From positions 1-64,000 of the forward strand of contig SVIO01000007.1 of the NCBI GenBank assembly GCA_015069465.1: a stretch of 64,000 nucleotides of DNA, given 5' to 3'. The translations under genes were made by a program, and so were the position numbers. The notes beneath the pieces were generated by a model that saw nothing but the letters and a program-made list of their open reading frames with translations, had not been told where the DNA came from and made no database searches. Every line of letters begins with the position of its first letter. The stretch's first letter is position 1. Below are positions 24,709 to 32,748 of the stretch, piece after piece. Source of the stretch: Clostridiales bacterium (GTDB lineage: Bacteria > Bacillota > Clostridia > Christensenellales > Borkfalkiaceae).

Positions 24709-24737
24709 AGTATAACATATCACAAAGCTTTATGCAA
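24709..24737 (-). promoter_or_regulatory. Promoter of the Mrr-type nuclease gene
   Basis: TTGCAT (24732-24737), 17 bases, TATACT (24709-24714). The -35 lies in the inverted repeat ATGCAA-GCCA-TTGCAT (24732-24747), and AAACTATAGTTT (24689-24700) is a second perfect palindrome in the leader; both are possible operators. Confidence 0.65.
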
Positions 24738-24794
24738 GCCATTGCATAATAATCACCCTACATCTTTAACTTTTTTATTGTCTAAATAATAAAG

Positions 24795-24830
24795 AACACA
24801 TCATCGTAGATTTTTCTAAAATGATGTGTT
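24795..24830 (-). terminator. Terminator, duplicate of the GGGtGRT gene terminator
   Basis: AACACATCAT/ATGATGTGTT with a 16-base loop. It is homologous to the hairpin at 26432-26465 (GACACATC...GATGTGTC) and belongs to the duplicated segment. Confidence 0.7.
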
Positions 24831-24870
24831 CAACTTTTTTATTATTATTTTTTGTTTTATAAGATTTTTA

Positions 24871-25060
24871 TAATAGAAATATTAGTTTCTTTAGATTTCA
24901 AAAGCCTTAAAATTGTTAGTGATTTACTAATTATTTATTTAATGCTTACTAAGGTGCAACTGCGCATGCAACTGTCATTTTAGCCTTGGGTTGTTACCAG
25001 CACCGATAAGTCCCATCATTTCTGTGCAATACGAAGTTGAACCAGCAAATTATAAGGGTG
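24871..25060 (-). pseudogene. Decayed copy of the GGGtGRT gene 3' end (copy B)
   Basis: From about 24890 to 25060 the sequence aligns with 26520-26695, the last 130 coding bases of the GGGtGRT gene plus the following spacer, e.g. a shared GGGTTGTTACCAGCACC and AAAAGCCTTAAAATTGTTAG. On the minus strand it still encodes EMMGLIGAGNNP but then frameshifts and ends early. It begins directly after the permease gene stop. It is a displaced or duplicated 3' end without function as protein. Confidence 0.85.
24928..24968 (-). repeat. 41-bp direct repeat, copy B
   Basis: Identical over 41 bases to 23147-23187. It lies inside the decayed 3'-end copy and marks the upstream boundary of the 1.7-kb nuclease segment. 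Confidence 0.9.
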
Positions 25061-25067
25061 TTTGCGT

Positions 25068-26327
25068 TTATACAAACCAGTTAAAGCAACCAATTAGCGC
25101 TATTAAAGCAGTAATTAATATCGAACATACCGACAATAAGAATAATTTAGAAAAAAGTTTATCTCTGCCTTTTTCGGTTGCAATTTTACTTGTAGAATAA
25201 GCCGAAAGCATAAGTCCACCACAACTAGAAAGTGGGCTAAACGCAGCAGCGTTTGCACCGATACAAATACCTGTTACAAGTGCCACTGGGTTTACACCAG
25301 CCGAAGCAGCAAGCGCAGGGACGGTTGGAATAAGTGTTGGCATAACCACACCTGATGCAGATGATACCCAAGACATAACGCCTGCCAATATAGTTATTAT
25401 AGCGGCAGCAGTCTGTTCCCCCATTAATAATCTAATACCGTCTGATAAAAGTTGCACACCTCCAAGTTCCTTTACAAGTGAAATAAGTATGCCTACGCCA
25501 GTTATCATAATAAGGGTATTCCAAGGAATTTTTTTCATTGCTTCAGTTTCATTACCAAAACCACATATACATAAGACTATTGCTACTAAAAATGAAATCA
25601 AGCCAATATCAATGCTAAAAATTGTTGAAAGTGCAGATACTAAAATAATACCTATTATAGTAAACAAATGCTTTATCTCAAACTTAATGTCATTAGAAAT
25701 TTCGGCTTTTTTGTTTTGACTATCATCGTATTTATGCCACTTGAACACAAAGAAATATAAGATTATGGCAATTAAAAGCATTATAATAAACATAAAAAAT
25801 GCAATAGAGAATTCAATGCCAACTATACCACTTTGTTCAGCTTTGGTTATTGCAACTATACCCGATGGAGTTATTGGCGAAAGCCCACCCGAAAAAGCAC
25901 CTAATCCACCGAAAAACAAGAATTTTATAGGCTCTACTTCTGCTTCAATGGCAAGCGCTATTGCAAGTACAGAAACAAGTGCAGTTGCAGAAATAAGTCC
26001 CGGACCAATAAATGAAATTATCGCTGAAAAAAAGAATAAAACAATAGGAATAAGTTTAACCTTTCCTCTGCATAGCAAAATTGCCTTTTTTGCTATAATT
26101 TCAAGGGTTTGGTTGTTTTGCGCAACGCAAAACAAAAACATAACGCCTAAAAGTTTTATAAATAGCGAACTATCAAATGCTTTTAATAGGAATTTATCAG
26201 GAACGCCTGCTATCCTTGCCAAAATTAATGCAAGTGCAATAGAAACAATCCCTGTGTTCTTCTTAAATATACAGCCAATCGCAATAGCAACGGCTAAAAA
26301 AACCAAAGACAATATAGGATATAACAC
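25068..26327 (-). CDS. Anion/dicarboxylate permease (SLC13/ArsB-NhaD superfamily)
   Basis: A polytopic membrane permease of 420 residues with about 11-12 hydrophobic segments. The two half-repeats carry the helical-hairpin motifs GLGAFSGGLSPITPSG and SSASGVVMPTLIPTVPAL, typical of the ion transporter superfamily that includes the MatC/DctM/SLC13 carriers; dicarboxylates are the likely substrate. The long ORF begins at a TTG inside the promoter, so it is not used; the GTG at 26327, after GCGAGG, is the best start. It has its own promoter. The gene lies between the intact and the decayed copy of the GGGtGRT 3' end, so it was probably inserted there. Confidence 0.75.
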   Translation of the reverse strand: MLYPILSLVFLAVAIAIGCIFKKNTGIVSIALALILARIAGVPDKFLLKAFDSSLFIKLLGVMFLFCVAQNNQTLEIIAKKAILLCRGKVKLIPIVLFFFSAIISFIGPGLISATALVSVLAIALAIEAEVEPIKFLFFGGLGAFSGGLSPITPSGIVAITKAEQSGIVGIEFSIAFFMFIIMLLIAIILYFFVFKWHKYDDSQNKKAEISNDIKFEIKHLFTIIGIILVSALSTIFSIDIGLISFLVAIVLCICGFGNETEAMKKIPWNTLIMITGVGILISLVKELGGVQLLSDGIRLLMGEQTAAAIITILAGVMSWVSSASGVVMPTLIPTVPALAASAGVNPVALVTGICIGANAAAFSPLSSCGGLMLSAYSTSKIATEKGRDKLFSKLFLLSVCSILITALIALIGCFNWFV

Positions 26328-26372
26328 AAGTTGAACCTCGCTGAGTATTTTGTACGAATCTACAACGCAATA

Positions 26373-26401
26373 ATTATACAATTAAAAAACATAAAAGTCA
26401 A
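26373..26401 (-). promoter_or_regulatory. Promoter of the permease gene
   Basis: TTGACT (26396-26401), 17 bases, TATAAT (26373-26378); leader about 40 bases to the GTG. The -10 context ATTGTATAATTATTGC is the same as that of the S24/S26 peptidase promoter at 4161. Confidence 0.75.
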
Positions 26402-26431
26402 GAAATTTGTTTTCTTTTTTGTTCATAAAAT

Positions 26432-26465
26432 ATTGGACACATCGCCATAAAATGATGTGTCCAAT
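26432..26465 (-). terminator. Terminator of the NifU-like/GGGtGRT operon
   Basis: ATTGGACACATC/GATGTGTCCAAT, a perfect 12-bp stem with a 10-base loop, followed on the minus strand by ATTTTATG. About 100 bases after the stop codon. Confidence 0.82.
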
Positions 26466-26562
26466 TTGTTTTATTATTATTTTTTGTTAATCAAGATTTT
26501 TACAATTCTACACTAAATAATTAGCCATTTCAAAAGCCTTAAAATTGTTAGTAAAAACCTAA

Positions 26563-27576
26563 TTATTTATTTAATGCTTCTTGAACAGCAACTGCGCATG
26601 CAACGGTCATACCAACCATTGGGTTGTTACCAGCACCTATTAAACCCATCATTTCTACGTGAGCAGGAACTGAACTTGAACCAGCAAATTGTGCGTCAGA
26701 GTGCATTCTTCCCATAGTATCTGTCATACCATAAGATGCAGGGCCTGCTGCCATGTTGTCTGGGTGAAGAGTTCTACCTGTGCCACCACCTGATGCAACT
26801 GAGAAGTAACTTTTGCCATTTTCGATAGCCCATTTCTTATATGTGCCTGCAACAGGGTGTTGGAAACGAGTTGGGTTTGTTGAGTTACCTGTGATAGAAA
26901 CGCCAACGTTTTCGAGTCTCATGATAGCAACGCCTTCTGGAACGCTGTCTGAACCATAGCATTTAACGTTTGCTCTTGCACCCTTAGAGAAAGCCTTTTC
27001 TTCTAAAACTTCAACTTCTTCTGTTGCTGGGTTAAACTTTGTTTCTACATAAGTAAAGCCGTTGATTCTTGAAATAATATATGCAGCATCTTTACCTAAG
27101 CCGTTAAGAATAACTCTTAAAGGTTTAATTCTAACCTTGTTTGCGTTAAGTGCGATTTTGATAGCGCCTTCAGCAGCAGCGAAAGATTCGTGACCAGCAA
27201 GGAAGCAGAAGCATTCTGTTTCTTCTGATAAAAGCATTTTGCCGAGGTTACCATGACCTAAACCTACCTTTCTGTTTTCAGCAACTGAGCCTGGAATACA
27301 GAAAGATTGAAGACCGATACCGATATTAGCAGCAGCTGTTGCAGCAGACTTGTCGCCTGTCTTTTCAGCAGCTTTCAAAGCGATTGCACTACCTACTGTG
27401 TATGCCCATTTAGCATTTTCAAAACAGATAGGTTGTGTTTCCCCTGCGATTGTATAAGGTGAAATGCCATATTTATCACAAATTTCTTTGCATTCATCAA
27501 TAGAGTTAATGCCAAATTCTTTTAACGTTGCAAGAATTTTGGCTTCTCTTCTTTCATAACCTTCAAATTGTGCCAT
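26563..27576 (-). CDS. GGGtGRT-family protein
   Basis: A 337-residue protein carrying the name-giving GGGTGRT at 263-269. The family is widespread in anaerobic Firmicutes and Bacteroidota, always encoded next to a NifU-like scaffold protein, as here (17-base gap); its function is unknown, with a role in iron-sulfur metabolism assumed from the partner. Conserved cysteines at positions 29, 33, 51, 93, 122, 124 and 206 and glycine-rich loops are visible. There is no signal peptide. The 3' end of this gene is repeated twice further downstream (copies B and C). Confidence 0.85.
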   Translation of the reverse strand: MAQFEGYERREAKILATLKEFGINSIDECKEICDKYGISPYTIAGETQPICFENAKWAYTVGSAIALKAAEKTGDKSAATAAANIGIGLQSFCIPGSVAENRKVGLGHGNLGKMLLSEETECFCFLAGHESFAAAEGAIKIALNANKVRIKPLRVILNGLGKDAAYIISRINGFTYVETKFNPATEEVEVLEEKAFSKGARANVKCYGSDSVPEGVAIMRLENVGVSITGNSTNPTRFQHPVAGTYKKWAIENGKSYFSVASGGGTGRTLHPDNMAAGPASYGMTDTMGRMHSDAQFAGSSSVPAHVEMMGLIGAGNNPMVGMTVACAVAVQEALNK

Positions 27577-27593
27577 AATTCATTCCCTCCCTA

Positions 27594-28295
27594 TTACTCT
27601 TTACGTGGGTCAATATACTTAACCACACCATCTTCTGGCTTAAAGCGACCATATGTGCCTTTTGACTTTTCGTATGCTTCGTTTGGTTCCATACCCTTCT
27701 TAATGAAGTCTGTCATTTTGCCGAGTGAAACGAATTCATAACCAACAACTTCGTTATTTTCATCAAGAGCCATCTTTGTGCAATAACCTTCTGTCATTTC
27801 AAGGTATCTAACGCCCTTTGCTTTTGTGCCGTACATTGTACCTACCATTGAACGAGCGCCCTTACCTAAGTCTTCCATACCTGCGCCGATTACTAAGCCA
27901 TCTTCTGAGAAGGCTGATTGTGAACGGCCGTATACGATTTGTAAGAAAAGTTCTCTCATTGCTGTGTTGATAGCATCACAAACCAAGTCTGTGTTTAATG
28001 CTTCGAGCAATGTTTTGCCTGGGAGAATTTCAGCAGCCATTGCTGCAGAGTGTGTCATACCAGAGCAACCAATTGTTTCTACAAGTGCTTCTTCAATAAT
28101 ACCATTTTTAACGTTTAATGAAAGTTTGCAAGCACCTTGTTGTGGTGCACACCAGCCTACACCGTGTGTATATGCAGAAATATCGCTAATTTGTTTAGCT
28201 TCTACCCATCTTCCTTCTTCTGGAATTGGAGCTGGGCCGTGTTTTGGGCCTTTGCATACACAGGTCATTTCTTTAACTTCAGTTGAATACTGCAT
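27594..28295 (-). CDS. NifU-like iron-sulfur scaffold protein, partner of the GGGtGRT protein
   Basis: A 233-residue protein with an IscU/NifU-like segment: HGVGWCAPQQGACKLSL, VETIGCSGMTHSAAMAAEIL, and LVCDAINTAMRELF, with Cys in the positions used for cluster assembly, and CVCKGP near the N-terminus. The C-terminal 90 residues are specific to this family. It is larger than IscU (about 130). It forms a two-gene operon with the GGGtGRT gene behind promoter 28340-28368, with a GGAGG ribosome site. Probably supplies or receives Fe-S clusters for its partner (inference). Confidence 0.82.
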   Translation of the reverse strand: MQYSTEVKEMTCVCKGPKHGPAPIPEEGRWVEAKQISDISAYTHGVGWCAPQQGACKLSLNVKNGIIEEALVETIGCSGMTHSAAMAAEILPGKTLLEALNTDLVCDAINTAMRELFLQIVYGRSQSAFSEDGLVIGAGMEDLGKGARSMVGTMYGTKAKGVRYLEMTEGYCTKMALDENNEVVGYEFVSLGKMTDFIKKGMEPNEAYEKSKGTYGRFKPEDGVVKYIDPRKE

Positions 28296-28339
28296 AAATT
28301 ATGCCTCCATAAATTTTATCTAAATTTTAATCTTTTTTT

Positions 28340-28368
28340 AGTATACCATAATCGTGCTTTTTTGACAA
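28340..28368 (-). promoter_or_regulatory. Promoter of the NifU-like/GGGtGRT operon
   Basis: TTGTCA (28363-28368), 17 bases, TATACT (28340-28345). Confidence 0.75.
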
Positions 28369-28398
28369 TTATTTTTTATCTTTTTTTATGCTTTTTTG

Positions 28399-29244
28399 TT
28401 ATTTTTGGCTAAGTCTTTTATGATAAAACAAGTATTGTTGATAATATCCTGCATTTTCTCCGAATCTAAGCATAAGTTCATCTGCAATCTTTGTTCTATC
28501 CTTAAGTTTTCCCTTAAAGTCTTCAATATAAACTTTTTCTATCCAAGTATCGACAGGAAAACTATCGCTTTTATGATAACCGAATAGAATTACACAATCT
28601 GCGACCTTTGTTCCCACGCCTAAAATTTTGGTTAGTTCTTTTCTTAACTCTTTGGTAGGAAGCGAACTGAAATTTTCTAAGTTAAAGCCGTTATTTAGCA
28701 TTTCGGCAAGATTTTTTATATACCTTGCTCTATACCCGAGCCCTATCTCTTGGTAAAACTTTAGGTCGATTTCAGCCATTTTCTTAGCAGTTGGAAAAGA
28801 ATAATATTCCATGCCCAAAAAATCTTTTCTTTCGCCTAAGCCTTTGCAAAGTTTTTCTATTATGCCTTTTATTCTTGGTATATTATTGTTTTGGGAAATT
28901 ATAAAAGAAAAAAGAGTTTCAACTTTATCTTGATTTAATATCCTTATGCCTTTAGAGTTATCAACGGCACTTGACAAAATCGAAATGTTTTCTTTTTTTG
29001 CACTCTCGCAAATAGTCTTATAATCCCTATCTAAGTCGAAAAAATTTATAAAATAGTCTTTATCTTGGGCGTGGCACTCAATAGTGGTTTTATTATTTTG
29101 AGTATAAACAACTGCGCCCTTATCTTTTGATAGGACTAAATAACCATTATCTATTTTTGTAAAACGAAAAATTTGACCACAATCAAGTGTTGATAGTGCA
29201 TCAAAATATTCGCTATCAAATACTATCTTTTCAATACTATCCAT
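28399..29244 (-). CDS. ogg: 8-oxoguanine DNA glycosylase/AP lyase (OGG1 type)
   Basis: A 281-residue bifunctional glycosylase of the HhH-GPD superfamily, OGG1 type, excising 8-oxo-guanine paired with C. The N-terminal OGG_N domain (1-105) includes DCGQIFRF; the HhH motif ILGVGTKVADCVILFG carries the catalytic Lys213 and FPVDTW the Asp232. The end HKRL lacks an iron-sulfur cluster, as usual for OGG1. OGG1-type enzymes are mainly eukaryotic and clostridial/archaeal; the gene takes the place of MutM here. It is downstream of rpmA beyond a terminator and has an AGGT ribosome site. Confidence 0.9.
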   Translation of the reverse strand: MDSIEKIVFDSEYFDALSTLDCGQIFRFTKIDNGYLVLSKDKGAVVYTQNNKTTIECHAQDKDYFINFFDLDRDYKTICESAKKENISILSSAVDNSKGIRILNQDKVETLFSFIISQNNNIPRIKGIIEKLCKGLGERKDFLGMEYYSFPTAKKMAEIDLKFYQEIGLGYRARYIKNLAEMLNNGFNLENFSSLPTKELRKELTKILGVGTKVADCVILFGYHKSDSFPVDTWIEKVYIEDFKGKLKDRTKIADELMLRFGENAGYYQQYLFYHKRLSQK

Positions 29245-29282
29245 GTTTATACCTGATAAATTTTTCTCTTAAATAAAAATTT

Positions 29283-29306
29283 AACGGACTGAATTTTCAG
29301 TCCGTT
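29283..29306 (-). terminator. Terminator of rplU-rpmA
   Basis: AACGGACTGA/TCAGTCCGTT with a 4-base loop, followed on the minus strand by AAATTTTTATTT. Confidence 0.78.
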
Positions 29307-29312
29307 TTAATT

Positions 29313-29591
29313 TTAGTTTTCTTTTGCGTAAACGCTAACTTTTTTGTCGTTTCTGCCCATTCTTTCGAACTTAACAACACCGTCAATCAAAGCGTATAAT
29401 GTGTCATCACTACCGATACCAACATTGTTGCCTGGGTGAATCTTTGTGCCTCTTTGACGAACAATTATGCCACCAGCAAGAATTTCTTGACCATTAACTC
29501 TCTTAACGCCAAGTCTTTTTGCGTTGCTATCTCTGCCGTTTTTGGTACTACCGCCACCTTTGTGGTGCGCAAATAATCTAAATAATATCAT
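29313..29591 (-). CDS. rpmA: 50S ribosomal protein L27
   Basis: L27 of the large subunit, whose N-terminal tail reaches the peptidyl transferase centre. The 92 residues begin with MILFRLFA before the mature [14 protein letters not shown]. In Firmicutes such an N-terminal extension is removed by the cysteine protease Prp at a site like LQFFA/S, so a cut after Ala8 is expected. The site is diverged (LFRLFA) and the second residue is His. The prp gene, which normally lies between rplU and rpmA, is missing: the gap is only 18 bases. Confidence 0.97.
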   Translation of the reverse strand: MILFRLFAHHKGGGSTKNGRDSNAKRLGVKRVNGQEILAGGIIVRQRGTKIHPGNNVGIGSDDTLYALIDGVVKFERMGRNDKKVSVYAKEN

Positions 29592-29609
29592 ATTCTATAC
29601 CCTCCGTCC

Positions 29610-29918
29610 TTACTTCGCAACGATTTCAAGAATCTTAACAGCCGTGAAAGGTTGTCTGTGACCTTGTTTCTTTCTTTCGTTTTTCTTTGCCTTGTATTTG
29701 AAGACGATAATTTTCTTATCTTTGCCTTGTTCGAGCACTTCACCTACAACTTTGAATGCCTTTGCTTCTTCAGCCACTTTAACGCCGTTTTCATCTGAAA
29801 CCATTAAAACGCTGAATTCTACTTTGTCGCCTACATTTGCTGAAAGTTTTTCAAATCTGATAACTTGACCAACTTCTGCTTTGTACTGCTTTGAACCGTT
29901 TTCTACGATTGCGTACAT
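29610..29918 (-). CDS. rplU: 50S ribosomal protein L21
   Basis: L21 of the large subunit, 102 residues, standard length, beginning MYAIVENGSKQYKAEVGQ and containing KIIVFKYKAKKNERKKQGHR, a typical rRNA-binding loop. It has a perfect AGGAGGT ribosome site. A structured leader of about 85 bases precedes it, probably the L21 autoregulatory leader. It is followed at 18 bases by rpmA. Confidence 0.97.
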   Translation of the reverse strand: MYAIVENGSKQYKAEVGQVIRFEKLSANVGDKVEFSVLMVSDENGVKVAEEAKAFKVVGEVLEQGKDKKIIVFKYKAKKNERKKQGHRQPFTAVKILEIVAK

Positions 29919-30002
29919 AATATTACCTCCTGCTAACCAGTCTCGCCGAATTTATTTTTTGGGGTGGATTACACACTTAAAAAACCCCTATCGAGCGGCT
30001 AC
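29919..30002 (-). promoter_or_regulatory. Candidate ribosomal protein L21 leader
   Basis: The rplU 5' leader can fold with an inner stem GGGGT(29961-29965)/ACCCC(29984-29988), enclosed by CTCG(29942-29945)/CGAG(29992-29995). The conserved-looking GCCGCTCGA and CGGCGAGACTGG blocks resemble what I recall of the Firmicute L21 leader family (Rfam L21_leader). Assignment rests on memory of the motif and context; a covariance search would decide. Confidence 0.55.
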
Positions 30003-30008
30003 TTCAGT

Positions 30009-30037
30009 ATTTTATACTATAAATTAAAAAATGTCAA
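30009..30037 (-). promoter_or_regulatory. Promoter of rplU-rpmA
   Basis: TTGACA (30032-30037), 17 bases, TAAAAT (30009-30014). Confidence 0.75.
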
Positions 30038-30105
30038 ACGTTTTTGCATATTTTTATTAACCTTTCACAAACTATTTTTATAAATTTTTATGTAGGAGTT
30101 TTATT

Positions 30106-30543
30106 ATGGAATTAAATGAATATAACCAAAAAGCAATTAACGATATTTACAAAAATGCACACATTGCTCTTCAAAGCATTTCTGACCTTATCCCTTCTGT
30201 TGAAGATGATGATATTAAAAACGAACTTAGAGAAGAATATGAAGGCTATGAAAAAATTATAGGCAAGATTTCAACCTTTATGGCTGAAAAAGGGATTGAA
30301 CCTAAGGACATTAACCCTTTTAAGAAGGCTATGATGTGGAGCAGTATTAAAATGAAAACGCTTTTTAACAGCAGTAAAAACCAAGTGGCTGAAATGATGA
30401 TTAACGGCACTGTTATGGGCATTAACGAACTTACTGCAATGAAAAATGAAGGAACTAACCTTGATGAAGGCGTTTTAGAATTACTTGAAGAATTGCTTGC
30501 TTTAGAAGAAAAGTATGAGCAAGAGTTAAAAAAATATTTATAA
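30106..30543 (+). CDS. Helical protein of unknown function, 145 residues
   Basis: An all-helical, acidic protein starting MELNEYNQKAINDIYKNAHI with GYEKIIGKISTFMAEKGIEP and an invariant-looking DINPFKKAMMWSSIKMKTL. The spacing of helices suggests a four-helix bundle like the DUF2383/ferritin-like group, but the metal-ligand Glu/His pattern is not evident. Similar proteins are frequent in gut Clostridia. It is monocistronic with an AGGAG ribosome site and a strong terminator. No function proposed. Confidence 0.75.
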   Translation: MELNEYNQKAINDIYKNAHIALQSISDLIPSVEDDDIKNELREEYEGYEKIIGKISTFMAEKGIEPKDINPFKKAMMWSSIKMKTLFNSSKNQVAEMMINGTVMGINELTAMKNEGTNLDEGVLELLEELLALEEKYEQELKKYL

Positions 30544-30568
30544 AATTATTTGTATTATAATATAGTTC

Positions 30569-30599
30569 AAAAGGCACAGCCGAGTGGCTGTGCCTTTTT
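30569..30599 (+). terminator. Terminator between the helical protein and upp
   Basis: AAAAGGCACAGCC/GGCTGTGCCTTTT, 13-bp stem with a GAGT loop and T run; convergent genes share it. Confidence 0.9.
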
Positions 30600-30615
30600 G
30601 TTTGTTTTTATAATT

Positions 30616-31254
30616 TTATTTTGTGCCGAAAATTCTATCCCCTGCGTCACCTAAACCTGGAAGGATATATCCTTTTTCGTTTAACTGACGGTCAAGTGTT
30701 GAAATAAAGATTTCAACGTCTGGGTGGTCTTCTGCCACCTTTTTAACGCCTTCTGGTGCTGCGATAATGCACATTAACTTAATTTTCTTACAGCCCCTTT
30801 TCTTTATCATTGTTATAGCGTCGCTTGCGCTTCCACCCGTTGCGAGCATTGGGTCGGTTACCATAACTACTTTATCTTCAATTCCCGTTGGTAATTTGCA
30901 ATAATATTCTTGTGGCTCTAAGGTTTCTTCATTGCGATAAAGTCCTATATGCCCAACTTTTGCTGCTGGGAATAGTGATAGTATGCCGTTTACCATGCCT
31001 AAGCCTGCCCTAAGAATTGGAACGATTGCAATTGAATTTTCTTTAACCACCGTTTGCTTTGTTGTTTCAAGTGGTGTTTCAATAACTATTTCTTGGGTTG
31101 GAACGTCTTTAAAACTCTCATACGCCATAAGTGTTGCTAATTCTTCAACAACTTCACGAAACTGTTTTGTGTTTGTGTTTTTGTCCCTTATGATAGCGAG
31201 TTTATGGCGAATAAGTGGATGGTCTAAAATATGTACGTTTTTATATTCTTTCAT
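30616..31254 (-). CDS. upp: Uracil phosphoribosyltransferase
   Basis: Upp makes UMP from uracil and PRPP. The 212-residue protein begins with [19 protein letters not shown], has [11 protein letters not shown] and the PRPP-binding [16 protein letters not shown], and ends [14 protein letters not shown]. It lies 14 bases after uraA with an AAGGTG ribosome site, so uptake and phosphoribosylation of uracil form one salvage operon controlled by the attenuator upstream of uraA. Confidence 0.97.
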   Translation of the reverse strand: MKEYKNVHILDHPLIRHKLAIIRDKNTNTKQFREVVEELATLMAYESFKDVPTQEIVIETPLETTKQTVVKENSIAIVPILRAGLGMVNGILSLFPAAKVGHIGLYRNEETLEPQEYYCKLPTGIEDKVVMVTDPMLATGGSASDAITMIKKRGCKKIKLMCIIAAPEGVKKVAEDHPDVEIFISTLDRQLNEKGYILPGLGDAGDRIFGTK

Positions 31255-31268
31255 ATTATCACCTTAAA

Positions 31269-32690
31269 TTAAGCGATTTCCTTTTCTTCTTCTGCCTTTG
31301 CCTTTTTTGACTTGATATTGCCAAGCAAGTTAACCAAAATACCAAGAATAAGAGCACAAGCAACGGCTGTTAGAGTTACTTTGCCGATATTTAATACTAA
31401 ACCACCAACACCTGCAATTAAAACTGATGATACGGTGAATAAATTACGATTATCGCCTAAATCTACGCCTTGAATCATCTTTAAGCCTGATACTGCGATA
31501 AAGCCATAAAGTGCAAAGCATACACCACCCATAACGCACGCTGGTATTGTTGCAAGAAGTGTAACAAATGGAGCAAAGAATGCTGAAATTACGCAAATTA
31601 TAGCAGCAGTTAAGATTGTGATAACAGATGCATTGCCTGAAATTGCAACGCAACCAACTGATTCGCCATAAGTTGTGTTAGGGCAACCACCAAAGAATGC
31701 GCCAACCATTGAGCCGATACCATCACCTAAAAGTGTTCTGTGTAGACCTGGGTCTTCAAGCAAATCATCACCGATGATAGATGAGATGTTTTTATGGTCT
31801 GCTATATGTTCTGCAAACACAACGAAAGCAACAGGGATATATGCAACTGCGATAGTTCCTAAATAAGAACCAAAATCACCTAAGTTTTTAAAGCCTTCAA
31901 ATGCTTTTATAAAAGTAAAGTCTGGGAGCCATTGCATATTTTCGAACAAGCCAAAGTTAATTAGCATAAGTTCTGGAACTTCTGCAAGAGTGCCGATAAC
32001 TGTAAAGATTGCAGCGAGCGCATAGCCTGCTAAGATACCGATAATAAATGGTATAATCTTAAGCATTTTTTTGCCATAAACAGAGCATATGATTATTACT
32101 GCGAGTGTTACTAAACCACAAAGTAATGCTATAAATGGTGATGCTGTTGGAACAAGCGTTGGCTCTAATACAACTTGACTGTTCTTAATTGTTTCTACCA
32201 TTTGAACAGCGTTATAACTACCCTTTGTTAAATCGCCAACTGCGTTGCCAGCAAGCGATAGTCCTATTACTGCAACTGTTGGTCCTATAACTGATGCAGG
32301 CATCAATTTTGTTATCCATTTAGTTCCTACTGCCTTAACTATAGCAGCAATTACAACATAAACTAAACCAGCCATAATTGCACCGATGATTATTCCTAAA
32401 TAACCAACAGAAACGCTAACTGCACCTGTAAATGCTGCACCCATAGAGCCGATAAATGCAAAAGAACTGCCTAAGAATACAGGGCTTTTGAATTTGGTAA
32501 ATAGTAGATATACTATTGTGCCCATGCCTGCACCAAATAGTGCTGCAGATTGACTCATACCGTTGCCCACTATTACAGGAACAACTATGGTTGCTGCTAA
32601 AATTGCCAAAACTTGTTGGAGAGCAAGAACTATTGTCTTCCAAAAGCCCGGCTTGTCTTTAACACCATAAACTAAATTAGTGTTTTTCAT
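31269..32690 (-). CDS. uraA: Uracil permease (nucleobase:cation symporter-2)
   Basis: A 473-residue NCS2 permease with about 14 membrane segments and the family motifs QQVLAILAATIVVP, PTTYGESVG-like NTTYGESVGCVAISG and PACVMGG. The neighbour upp indicates uracil as substrate. The open frame extends to a GTG at 32705, but the ATG at 32690 is preceded by GTGGAGG at eight bases, so that GTG is part of the ribosome site. A 175-base leader holds a promoter, a 22-codon leader peptide and an intrinsic terminator. Confidence 0.93.
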   Translation of the reverse strand: MKNTNLVYGVKDKPGFWKTIVLALQQVLAILAATIVVPVIVGNGMSQSAALFGAGMGTIVYLLFTKFKSPVFLGSSFAFIGSMGAAFTGAVSVSVGYLGIIIGAIMAGLVYVVIAAIVKAVGTKWITKLMPASVIGPTVAVIGLSLAGNAVGDLTKGSYNAVQMVETIKNSQVVLEPTLVPTASPFIALLCGLVTLAVIIICSVYGKKMLKIIPFIIGILAGYALAAIFTVIGTLAEVPELMLINFGLFENMQWLPDFTFIKAFEGFKNLGDFGSYLGTIAVAYIPVAFVVFAEHIADHKNISSIIGDDLLEDPGLHRTLLGDGIGSMVGAFFGGCPNTTYGESVGCVAISGNASVITILTAAIICVISAFFAPFVTLLATIPACVMGGVCFALYGFIAVSGLKMIQGVDLGDNRNLFTVSSVLIAGVGGLVLNIGKVTLTAVACALILGILVNLLGNIKSKKAKAEEEKEIA

Positions 32691-32748
32691 TTGTTTTTCC
32701 TCCACAAATATATTTTTCTATTAAGGCTATATATAAAGCCATTAAAAA

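Noticed and set aside
23147-25060. CRISPR array or insertion sequence at the repeats
   Set aside because: Only two exact 41-bp copies 1.7 kb apart, no spacers, no transposase and no terminal inverted repeats at the segment edges.
24991-25200. Plus-strand ORF starting MLPAPISPIISVQYEVEP
   Set aside because: It lies antisense to the decayed GGGtGRT end and the permease 3' end, with no ribosome site or promoter.
26328-26381. TTG-initiated N-terminal extension of the permease
   Set aside because: Its first codons contain the TATAAT of the permease promoter, so they cannot be in the mRNA; the GTG at 26327 has a ribosome site.
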